In this document: positions 22,984 to 31,561 of the stretch, in pieces
Numbering within the stretch: position 1 is the stretch's first letter
Layout of the letters: every line of letters starts with the position of its first letter
DNA from: Irpex lacteus
Lineage: Eukaryota; Basidiomycota; Agaricomycetes; Polyporales; Irpicaceae
Direction: 5' to 3'
DNA: 64,000 bases
Assembly (NCBI GenBank): GCA_001986395.2
Contig: MQVO02000020.1
Coordinates: 496,001-560,000, forward strand
The notes under the pieces: model-generated
The model's input: only the letters and a program-made list of their open reading frames with translations
Database searches by the model: none
Told to the model about the DNA's origin: nothing
Made by a program: the position numbers and the translations under genes

Positions 22984-23269
22984 ACTCCATAGAAGGTTGT
23001 TCGCGCTCGTATGCGAGACTTACTCAGACTACTTGATATTTACGAAGCATCTTTCCATCTCACATATTGTACGATCATAGCTAGCTAACGTGTCCTGCCT
23101 CGTCTAATGTTTTACTCGTGTTCTTGTGATACGCATCGTCTCCAAAGCATCTTCACGAGTCCAGCCTCCACGAAGCGCAACCGTACCAGAGAAGTCACGT
23201 CAGCCACCCGCCGCGATCATAGCCGCCCACCACCACTCTCTTGTCAGCCACCACCATCCTAACCTCCCA

Positions 23270-24598
23270 ATGCCTCCCCAGATCCTTCTTTCCTCAGGAT
23301 CTAACGCACAAGGCCAACTCGCTACAGGTAACACAGAAGACGCACACTCATTCACACCTTGCTCTTTTCTAGGTTCCTCAGATGGTCTCCCGTATGGTAC
23401 AACGCGTATCTTGAACATCGCGTGCGGGGCGAACCACACACTCCTACTCCTTGAACGTTCGAACCCAGACGACTCTTCTTCGTCAAGAATAGAACTATGG
23501 GGTTCCGGAGACGGTGCTAAAGGCCAACTCGGACCGAGTGTAACGACAAGCACGCAGGTGTTCGAACCTCTCAACCTGAACCTGGATGCACTCAACCTTG
23601 GACTTGTTGAGCGAGGATACGGCATCGTACATATTGCAGCCTGCTGGGAGACGTCCTATGTTGTTTTACGCTCTTCCCAGTCTGAACACTCGGATGTGTT
23701 ACTCTCGATGGGGTCAGATGACTTCGGCGACCTTGGGATCGGAGGGGTCAAAACTTCTGGAAAGAAAGCCGCAGACGGCGTGTACGTAGTCGATTTATTG
23801 TGTGGGGATGTCGATGCACTCGGCTATGAACGCAATGGGCGAGTAACTGTCAAGTCTATCGGTACGGGCCCACACCACGTCCTTGTCCTCCTATCGATAT
23901 CCAAAGAAAACGGAGAGACGATCGAACGGCTGGTCGGATGGGGCAGCTCACGACACGGCCAACTAGGCGACTGGAAAGACCCAATCAAAGGAAAACCTAT
24001 CCCATTCCTCTCCTCCCCTCGACCGATCCCCATCTCGGAAAGTAAGCAGATACACAAAGTCTCAGCCGGGACGCACCACACTGTCATCCTCAACTCCTCA
24101 GGACGAGTGTCAGCCTTGGGATCGAACCGAAAAGGCCAGCTGACAGCCGTCGACGAACTGAGAGACGTGGCTGACATCGGATGTACCTGGAACGGAACGT
24201 ACGCCATTGTGAGACGGGGTACTATGTTGTCTGTGATGTCCACGGGGAACCACACAAAGGGCCAGCTGGGAAGACAAGTCCACAAGGATGGAGTTCATGC
24301 TCATGCCATGGCCAATGTTCACTATCCCTTCTCTTATGAAACACACGAACTCGTCAAGATGGCTTGTGGAAGTGAGCATGTACTCTCTCTAGTTAAGAGC
24401 ATCGACAGCCAGTCGTCGCAAGCTGAAGAGGTGTGGGGCTGGGGTTGGAATGAACACGGCAACCTCGGCCTCGGACACACAGAGGACCAAGACCTCCCAA
24501 TAAAACTCTGGCCGCAGTCAGATACACACGACTCGCGTCACAAAGTAGTTGGAATCTGGGCTGGTTGCGGAACGAGTTGGATCCTTCTCGATAGCTGA
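23270..24598 (+). CDS. RCC1-repeat protein (Ats1-like)
   Basis: Intronless 442-residue protein built of RCC1-type beta-propeller repeats. At least six blades are visible from their Gly-rich turns, for example SSGSNAQGQLATG, WGSGDGAKGQLG, SMGSDDFGDLGIG, GWGSSRHGQLG, ALGSNRKGQL and GWGWNEHGNLGLG. The start is the first ATG (MPPQILLSSGSN), just before the first blade; the frame is open further upstream but lacks an ATG. Size and repeat layout resemble Ats1/alpha-tubulin-suppressor-like proteins rather than nuclear RCC1, since no nuclear localisation signal is seen. Such proteins act as interaction platforms or exchange-factor-like regulators of small GTPases. The exact partner is unknown. Confidence 0.88.
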   Translation: MPPQILLSSGSNAQGQLATGNTEDAHSFTPCSFLGSSDGLPYGTTRILNIACGANHTLLLLERSNPDDSSSSRIELWGSGDGAKGQLGPSVTTSTQVFEPLNLNLDALNLGLVERGYGIVHIAACWETSYVVLRSSQSEHSDVLLSMGSDDFGDLGIGGVKTSGKKAADGVYVVDLLCGDVDALGYERNGRVTVKSIGTGPHHVLVLLSISKENGETIERLVGWGSSRHGQLGDWKDPIKGKPIPFLSSPRPIPISESKQIHKVSAGTHHTVILNSSGRVSALGSNRKGQLTAVDELRDVADIGCTWNGTYAIVRRGTMLSVMSTGNHTKGQLGRQVHKDGVHAHAMANVHYPFSYETHELVKMACGSEHVLSLVKSIDSQSSQAEEVWGWGWNEHGNLGLGHTEDQDLPIKLWPQSDTHDSRHKVVGIWAGCGTSWILLDS

Positions 24599-24872
24599 CA
24601 CGATGTACATAATGTATGTTCCAGTCTCGTAATACAATACGATTTTTCTTTCAACCTAACGATACATGCTCGACTTCTTAGTCTGTTACAATTGGTTTCG
24701 CTTTGTCATTACGCGATTACGGCAGGGGCCTAAGGTAGAGGAAGACGAGAAGAGAGAGTTCTAAAGAAAAGAATGCGGTTGCGATGTCTTGCGGGGAGAG
24801 CTTTCGCGGCTCAGGAGGCGGTGAGGTAGAGTGTTTTGTATGCTTGCAAAGGAGTGGCGCCGACGGAAGAGA

Positions 24873-26041
24873 TCAAGATCGATAGGCATAGGTGAACGTC
24901 AAGAGCAGAGAAGCACCGAAGAGGATATCGTCGTCGAACCGATCCTTGAATTCTGGCGGGATAGCGACGGACTCGAAGCTCCTAGAGCTGGAGATGCTCG
25001 GTCTAGTCTTGCTGATTTTGTCGCCAGAGAGATCTGCTTCAATGTCAACCAGAGTATCTTCGTGGTCCTCGTCTTCGGTCTCGCCGTCGTAAACGTCTTC
25101 GTCTTCGTCTTCCGGTGGCTGGATTCGCTGACGTTTCGCCATCCTCGCGCAAGCCCATTCCAGGATCGGCTTGCCTGATCTGTCAACGTTTTCCTTGTCA
25201 GCCTCTGGATATGCCTCTGAGAATGTCCTAGATTTCTTGGAGGTAGGACTGGGCATAGCTGAAGTAACCGCCGAGTCAGGGAGGCTCGGAGGAGTCGAGG
25301 GCAGATGCTCCCAGAGTTCGCGCTTGATCTTGCGGGAGACGGGATAGGGTTGAGGGGTGGCGCGGCGAGAAGAGGAAGACTGAGAGAGCGAGGACACAGA
25401 AGACTGGCGAGAGGACTGATTGGTGCGTTGCGGGACAGCGCTGAGAGGCTGACGGCACATAGGCTGTGTAGAATTTACGATCACGGATTGTTTCTTTGCT
25501 AGTTGGCGGCGGTTCTGGAACCAGACGGTGACAGTACGTGTGTCCCTTGATGGTGAAGGATGTCAGCACTGCGACCACACCTACGTATAACAAGCCGAGG
25601 AGAAAGTCGAGCGACATCTTACATTCCGACGTCGTCACCCAACGCCTGCTTTTGCTCGCGCGTCGGATGGGTGTCTTCTTGATAGAGCGCCTCGAGCCGC
25701 TCGAGCTGCTTGTCGGTCATGCGGTGTCGGGGCTTTTTACCTCTGTCGGACACCGGCGTCCCCGTTCTCGACGAGCGACTTGAGCCCGCCGACTGTCGAG
25801 GGACAGCGACGTCGGGCTCTTCTGTATCAATGACACACATCGCGCGAGTGGTGCGAGTCGTGGGGCGCATGTTGATGATGTTGGCCGACGAGGAGGTTGG
25901 AGTCGGGGGGATTTTGTTGACGGTCTTGAAGCCGGTGGACGTCGTGGTTGAACCAGAATAATTCCCAAATTGGACGGCGGGGCAGCAGATCGGTTTTGAT
26001 GGCTGAATGTGACAGCGTGTGACTGACGCGCTGCGTGACAT
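24873..26041 (-). CDS. Homeodomain transcription factor A
   Basis: Predicted 363-residue DNA-binding protein. Exons: 26041-25623 and 25545-24873, with one intron inside the homeodomain. The homeodomain spans about 102-161: basic arm KKPRHRM, helix 1 LERLEALYQED, and recognition helix VTVWFQNRRQLAKKQ (typical, non-TALE). The C-terminal half is Ser/Pro-rich with two notable motifs, LWEHLPSTP (217-225) and LEWACA (268-273), followed by an acidic run. Both recur in homeodomain protein B at 27246-28248, so the two are paralogues. The start is the first in-frame ATG; a downstream Met (about residue 58) is possible. Its 5' end lies 142 bp from the mscL start, a shared bidirectional promoter. Target genes are unknown. 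Confidence 0.87.
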
Positions 26042-26183
26042 CCCTGTATGATGACGTCACAACCGTTGTGGCTTTGCGGATACAGAGTGATAGTCGCAGC
26101 ATTCAACGACGTCGAGTCGTCGACTGCAACGAGCTTGAACAAGCCCCTGCTCATCGTCTCGCACAACGTATACACTCAGAAAC
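26042..26183. promoter_or_regulatory. Short bidirectional promoter, homeodomain A / mscL
   Basis: Only 142 bp separate the start codons of homeodomain gene A (-) and mscL (+), so both 5' UTRs and core promoters must overlap here. It contains TGACGTCA at about 26052-26059, a perfect CRE/ATF-type palindrome, and a second ACGTCG-type core at about 26109-26114. Factor binding is inferred, not shown. Confidence 0.5.
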
Positions 26184-26976
26184 ATGGCGAACAACTATGA
26201 TCGAGAAGCGGTAGAAGAGCGACTGCTTAACGAGGGTAACTTCCTCGTCCGTCGCGTTCAGTCTGCTTGGTCGAATTTCCTTGGTAGGTGGTTCGTGAGT
26301 GTGCATGTTCCTCTATCTTACCAAAAAACTCTAGACTTCCTCGGAAGAGACAATGTGCTCGAGGTTGCTGTCGGCTTGATGTAAGCAAGCACTCGTGTCT
26401 TTGTTGGGAGCTGAGCTCACGCTATGTTCGCAGGATCGCCTCCTCGTTCACGGGAGTAGTCAATTCGTTCGTATCCGACGTATTGCTCCCTCCTATCTCA
26501 CTACTGCCCTTCATGTCGCACAAGAACTTGCCCGAGAAGTTTGCCGTCTTGCGCAAGGGCCCCCACGGCTCTAAAGGGTACAATACCGTCGAGCAAGCCA
26601 AGGAGGACGGCGCAGTAATCATGGCATACGGGTAGGTGGATGCTTAAGTTATACGTCATAGCATATCTATTTAACATATATGCTCCATAGAATATTCTTG
26701 GACAGGGCCCTGGCATTCTTGTCCTTGGGTCTAGTGCTTTATGGCATCGCCCAGATCTACCAATTCGTGTCCAAAGACAACATCATCAAGCACACTGTTA
26801 GGTGTCCTTATTGCAGAAAGTACATCTCGGAGAAGGTACGCCTTGATAAAGTTGGTGGGTAGCGGGATACTCACAGAGACTGTGCGCAGGCCAAGCGATG
26901 TGTCAACTGCACAAGTTGGGTGGACGGCAGAGAAGAGAAAGAGACCAGTGCTCTGGCCCCGCCATCAGGCTCATAA
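26184..26976 (+). CDS. mscL: Large-conductance mechanosensitive channel (MscL) homologue with C-terminal zinc ribbon
   Basis: Predicted 191-residue membrane channel of the bacterial-type MscL family, present in some fungi. Exons: 26184-26283, 26335-26380, 26434-26631, 26691-26835, 26890-26976. TM1 contains the family signature NVLEVAVGLMIASSFTGVVN followed by SFVSDVLLPP. A periplasmic-loop-like segment follows, then TM2 (LAFLSLGLVLYGIAQIYQFV). After TM2 comes a four-cysteine zinc-ribbon-like tail, CPYC-x11-CVNC (first pair at about residue 153). The N-terminal extension of about 30 residues is soluble with no clear targeting signal. Expected role is a tension-gated pore relieving hypo-osmotic stress. 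Its membrane location cannot be told from the sequence. Confidence 0.9.
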
Positions 26977-27245
26977 CGTTCATGAAAGACATCAAGGTTG
27001 TATGGAAATATCGACGGAACTGTATCTCTTGTTTCTATAATACTTATCCTGAATTTATATACCCTCCTCAAACTTGTGAGAAGCACGAATGTTACACGAT
27101 GGCGAGAATTAATGATAAAGGTAGCGATGGTACAGACAACACTGCAGGGTAATGCAAGGTCCTTATGTGCGAAAGCAAAATGCGACAGTCATCCGAGTAG
27201 AGTAAAACAAACATATACAAGCATATCTTGGGGGTCATGTCATGA

Positions 27246-28248
27246 TCATGAGTTGCGAACTTTGAACTTGAGGAGGGCCATCGCGGCCTCGACGTCTTCG
27301 TTTGGGGTATCTTCATCGGCCTTTCCTTTCCTAGATTCGAGGCTGCTGGTTCTAAGGCGTCCGGGGATAGGAATAGTCGAAAGTGACATGCTGTTGTCTG
27401 GCGTAATCATATCTTCGTCAATGTCGGTATCGTCTCCTCCAGTGCTATCGAGCATGAGGTCCGGAACGTCCTGCTCGTCGTCATCGTCTTCCTCCTCCTC
27501 CAAATCCCGCAACATGCCTTGCGTCTTCTTCCGCCTTCCCACCCGATCCTTGGCACATGCCCACTCCAGGGACTTCATCGTCCTAGACTGCGGAGGAAGT
27601 GCAGAGAGCAAAGTCGTCTCCTTGGTAGGAGATGACGGTGGAAGTTGAGGGGATGAAGGTAGAAGGTCCCATAGGGATGACTTATCGTCGCCTATGTCCA
27701 TACGCTCAGTAGAACTAGCCAAATTGGCGACGGTGTTCTTTCGAGGCGTGAACGGAGGACGTGGGTAGGTTAGAGCCTCCTTCTTCTCTCGAAAGGCAGC
27801 GATGGAGTCAAGAGAGACAGTGGGATCTCGGCGTATCAACGATTTCTGCTTGGAGGGATGGGCCAGCGTGCTGAAACGAGCCTTGCCCATCCCAAAGGCG
27901 TTCTCCGACATAAGAACGGTAGCACGGTTCCATGCAATAGATTTCTTCTTCATACTCCTACGCTTGTTCTGGAACCATACGTTGACGACCTTCAACTCCC
28001 TGAACAAGGCGCGTGAGTACGCTTTGCCCACAAAGGGCCATGGGCTTCAAGTGCACTCACAAATTGAGCTCGCGCGCGAGATCAGCGCGTTCTTGTTTCG
28101 ACGGATGCGACTTGGCTTCATAGAGGTTATGCAACGCTTGCACCTGGTCGGCGGACATGCGTCGCCTGACGAACGGGATACTAGTGGTGGTCGTCGAGGC
28201 GGTCTCCGTCGAGCTCGAACTGATTGATCGAGCCATGAGTGGGGGCAT
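27246..28248 (-). CDS. Homeodomain transcription factor B
   Basis: Predicted 313-residue paralogue of homeodomain protein A. Exons: 28248-28061 and 27999-27246; the intron interrupts the homeodomain at almost the same place as in A. The homeodomain (about 26-83) has VRRRMSADQVQALHNLYEAK and recognition helix VVNVWFQNKRRSMKKKS. C-terminal motifs LWDLLPSSP (172-180) and LEWACA (207-212) match those of A. An acidic tract (LEEEEDDDDEQD) follows, consistent with an activation region. The protein has no extended N-terminal domain, unlike A. It lies on the same strand as A with mscL between them on the opposite strand. DNA-binding transcription factor; target genes unknown. Confidence 0.87.
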
Positions 28249-28552
28249 CGCGCCGGGTTACGTCGGGTCTAGGCTGTCCGTCGTCGTGTTGAACGCGCCT
28301 CTCCACGTCCTGGAGATGGCTGAGGGCGATGGGCGAGCTTGAGGGGTCGAGTGATGGCCGTGAACCATGTACGAAACTCAACCGCGTCGGGTATCTCGAC
28401 GGCAGGCAAACATTGCAAAATAACGCGCCTTCACGTGGGGCGCGTCGCATCTCCACGTGAAGTAGACGCTTAGTGGCCACAGCTATGCTATCTATCCAAA
28501 AAGACTGTCTATATGTCGCGATAAATACCGGATACAAGCAAGGAGTTTATAT
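28249..28552. other. Promoter gap of homeodomain gene B
   Basis: About 300 bp between the B start codon and the 3' end of the F-box-like gene. It contains an inverted CACGTG-like pair around 28433-28460 (TTCACGTGGGGCG and CTCCACGTGAAG), each with a CACGTG E-box core. These could be bHLH sites or a short imperfect palindrome. No gene seen. Confidence 0.45.
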
Positions 28553-30304
28553 TTACACCCGAGCCAGCAGATGTTGCTCTTCGAACGTGGCCATATTGTG
28601 ATGCATGATCTTCACCTCCACACCGGCATCTCGTACCTCCTGCAACCCCTCAGATCGCAACCCAAGGTCCGCAAACATCGCAGGTGTGTAAACGTGCTTG
28701 AGCGGTTTGTCCATTTCTTTCCGTCGGCTGATGAACTGCAAGATAGCCTCCTTCGGCATATGGGTTACGTGCAGACCGGTGAGTGCGGGAGCGATGACAC
28801 GTCTCTGAGGGTTCTCCTCCTCCTCTGATTTGGCGGCTTCCTCGGTATACTGTCGTGGATCCTCCATAAACCAGTCAAGATACTGCACTGGCATCTGAGC
28901 GATCTTGATGAGCGTGATTTTGGGCATGGACTCGAGCCATTTGACGACGGCAGCCTTGTTCTCCGACGTCCCGTGGATGTCCAGAGTATAGGTGGAGAAG
29001 ATCTCGACCTTTGGATATCGTCCAGTCAACTGGGTAAACAGACGAGGGTGACTGATGTCAGACATGTTGAGCAGTGTGAGGCAGATGATGTTGGGCGCGT
29101 TCAACTGTGACAGACAGCGCATAGCGTAATCGACACTACAGTCCCCAATGAGAAGTTCGCGTAGTGATAGGAGATCGATGGGAGTCGACGGTAGGATATC
29201 GTTCGCGTCAAATTGTGGCCCGGCGTTGGCCATCGAGAGTCGACGTAGATTAGGACTTGACGTGAGTATCCTACGGAAACTGTCCATGTCCGGCAGCAGT
29301 CCCTGTGGTATTCGACGTAGGTCGAGCGTCGTAAGCTCGACCGGCGAGAAGCGCTTCCACTCGATGTTCACACCACTCAGGCATAACCACGTAAGCTTCG
29401 GAGTCCCTCCGTCACAAAGAGGGTATGGATGGAATGGTTCGGCGGCATCATATGGCTCAGGTATCCAGGTAGTATTTGTTGCGAGGCCACGATGCAGCTC
29501 GAAGCGCTCTAACGAGACTGCTTCACCTGCTCTAGCGAATCGACGCATAACAGTACGCGCTGTATCCCATCTGTCGACGACAACGATGATGATGCGTAGT
29601 TGCTCGTATTTGGAGAGCAGAACGTCGAGGAGCTGGTCCATCTGTTCTGGTGTTATGCTTGGCGGAGGTACAGGAGACGAGGGCGTCGAATCACCACCTG
29701 AGGATCGTCGCCGTCGCGGCCTCGCTCTTGGCTCATCGATGCGAATATCGAGTTTCGCGGACGCTGCTCGTTCAATGAAAGCCAGTGAACGGGTCCAAGG
29801 AGGAGAGTCGTCAAAGTACACAGTATTCCAGAGGATCTTGTCAGAAAGGGCCACGTTCCTCCAAAATTGACATACAGACGTCAGAAGTAGACGATTTGCA
29901 GTAACTCGATTCGTATCTCCGATGCTGAGAATGATGAAGCGGAAGACCTCTTGTAGGATCTCGATAGGCAGATTGTTGATAGGAAAGCTATTCCAGATAG
30001 CAAACTTGCGCTTGTACGACTTCTCCGCCCAAACTGTATTCATCGTCGGACTGTCGCGTGGTGATATCGCTTCCCTCATCTCTGAGACCTTCCGATGTAG
30101 ATGTTTCGACAGAGCCAAGCGACCTCTGAGCGCTGACTCAGTACATCGTGTGGCGGAAGTTGGTTCAGCGATCGTAGAGAGATGCTGGCGCAGAACCTCA
30201 GGGTGGTTCCACATAGTGATGAGCTCCTCGTTCGTGGGCTCGCGCAGCGCTTGAACTTTGGTGAGAACGGGGTCTGCAACCGCGATGGGGAACTTTTCGT
30301 ACAT
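28553..30304 (-). CDS. F-box-like/leucine-rich-repeat protein
   Basis: Intronless 583-residue coding region. The F-box-like segment (about 108-165) reads NLPIEILQEVFRFI with VCQFWRNVALSDKILWNTV, the form common in large agaricomycete F-box families. Downstream are degenerate leucine-rich repeats (LTTLDLRRIP, LRRLSMANAG, LRELLIGDCS, ICLTLLNMSD). A 60-nt 5' UTR intron is probable at 30307-30366 (GTGAGT...CTGCAG on the minus strand): splicing there puts the upstream open frame out of register, so translation should begin at ATG 30304. A Ser/Arg patch (residues about 195-215) may be regulatory. Likely substrate adaptor of an SCF ubiquitin ligase; substrate unknown. Confidence 0.85.
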   Translation of the reverse strand: MYEKFPIAVADPVLTKVQALREPTNEELITMWNHPEVLRQHLSTIAEPTSATRCTESALRGRLALSKHLHRKVSEMREAISPRDSPTMNTVWAEKSYKRKFAIWNSFPINNLPIEILQEVFRFIILSIGDTNRVTANRLLLTSVCQFWRNVALSDKILWNTVYFDDSPPWTRSLAFIERAASAKLDIRIDEPRARPRRRRSSGGDSTPSSPVPPPSITPEQMDQLLDVLLSKYEQLRIIIVVVDRWDTARTVMRRFARAGEAVSLERFELHRGLATNTTWIPEPYDAAEPFHPYPLCDGGTPKLTWLCLSGVNIEWKRFSPVELTTLDLRRIPQGLLPDMDSFRRILTSSPNLRRLSMANAGPQFDANDILPSTPIDLLSLRELLIGDCSVDYAMRCLSQLNAPNIICLTLLNMSDISHPRLFTQLTGRYPKVEIFSTYTLDIHGTSENKAAVVKWLESMPKITLIKIAQMPVQYLDWFMEDPRQYTEEAAKSEEEENPQRRVIAPALTGLHVTHMPKEAILQFISRRKEMDKPLKHVYTPAMFADLGLRSEGLQEVRDAGVEVKIMHHNMATFEEQHLLARV

Positions 30305-31561
30305 TGCTGCAGAACGAAAGTCATTTCAAACGCATGTTCACAACCATAGTGCCACACAACACTCACCTCGGCGTTATTCGACAGATTTTTAGCAATTGTG
30401 GCCTGAAGGTAGAGGGGAGTGTCAGTGAGCAGGTGCGTACGCGTTTGCATGAGGCAAAGGCCCGGAGAACACGAAGCCTAAATACCTTTTCATTTCTGGC
30501 GGAGTTGAGGGCAGAGGCACTTTCATGGGTCATTAGGGCGGAAGCAATCGATGGAAATGGCCCGCACGTACGTCTGAAAAAGCGACAGCGGCCCAAAGCG
30601 CGATGTTTGTCTTTGTGGGCGTTGGTAAACAAGGAGAGCGCGCCGGCCTTGTCTACATCATGACAACGGCCGTGTGAGTATAAGAGTAGCGGCCTCCAAT
30701 AAATACATCACAGCTAACACTGTCTTTGTTTTGCTCTTTGTAGTGCAATTTGGTGAGAGCTGGCCGTCAGGCCTGCAGGGTAGCCGAGATTTCACTGTGT
30801 AACTGATGCGAAAAAGGTTAGGGTAAAAAGTACTTCTCTGCGTGGTGCATACCTACTTATTCCAGGAGCCTTTTACCCTCTATCTGGCATATTCAAGCAG
30901 GATCACCAATTCGATGGTGTTGACAACTCGAACGAGAGCCTCCTGCCGAGTCCAAGTCCGAGCTACCGTAGCCGCATCATGGATATTTTGACGGGACCCC
31001 CGACACCTCACACCGTGGTATTCCTTGGCAATCTCAAGACAATCTTATACCGCCGACTCTCACATCTGTGTACCTCATTTTCAACGAATGAACTTAAGTT
31101 GTAAAGATGCAATTTCACGACGACCAAAATGGTTTTGTCTGCAGGGACGTAATTCTTTGTGCTATTGGGATCGGTTGCTGTGGCGGTTAACAACGGCGTT
31201 GAGTAACCTCGTGCCACAATGATGATGTCTAGACCTTAAGTGTGATTTGGGTCAGCAGATGGCATATCATTGAAGATACGAAGAGACAATCAAGGCGTTC
31301 CGAGTCGTAAACACTTGACTTTCCAATGTTGTCGGCAGGATCACGTGTAAGATCTGAGACGCGAACCTTCCCACGGTTGGACGCGTTCAGGCGCGTCACA
31401 GTGATGTTCGCTACGCTTGCTTCAACCACTACTGTTCGTTTACTACAAAGTCGGTTACTCTTTCCTCCTTGATTAGAAAGACATTACACAACAAAGTAAG
31501 CTTTCATACAACCTCCATCAATCCTTTGAAACGTTCACGAGCTCACCTTCCGAAAGTCGCC
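30305..31561. other. Divergent intergenic region
   Basis: Upstream of both the F-box-like gene (-) and the TPX2-domain gene (+). It contains the F-box 5' UTR intron at 30307-30366. No coding region is supported, and open frames are below 125 codons with no domain content. Confidence 0.45.

Noticed and set aside
26998..27648. 216-codon plus-strand frame
   Set aside because: Antisense shadow of homeodomain gene B, whose Ser/acid-rich C terminus leaves the opposite strand open.
24873..28248. Mating-type A (HD1/HD2) locus
   Set aside because: Both proteins have typical homeodomains, both genes are on the same strand, and none of the usual flanking genes (MIP, beta-fg) is present. Mating-type HD1/HD2 genes are normally divergent and one has an atypical homeodomain.
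29148..29870. 240-codon plus-strand frame
   Set aside because: Antisense shadow of the intronless F-box-like gene. It has no domain of its own.
30076..30450. N-terminal extension of the F-box-like protein through the upstream frame
   Set aside because: After removal of the 30307-30366 intron, the upstream frame joins a different frame, so it cannot extend the protein. It is treated as 5' UTR.
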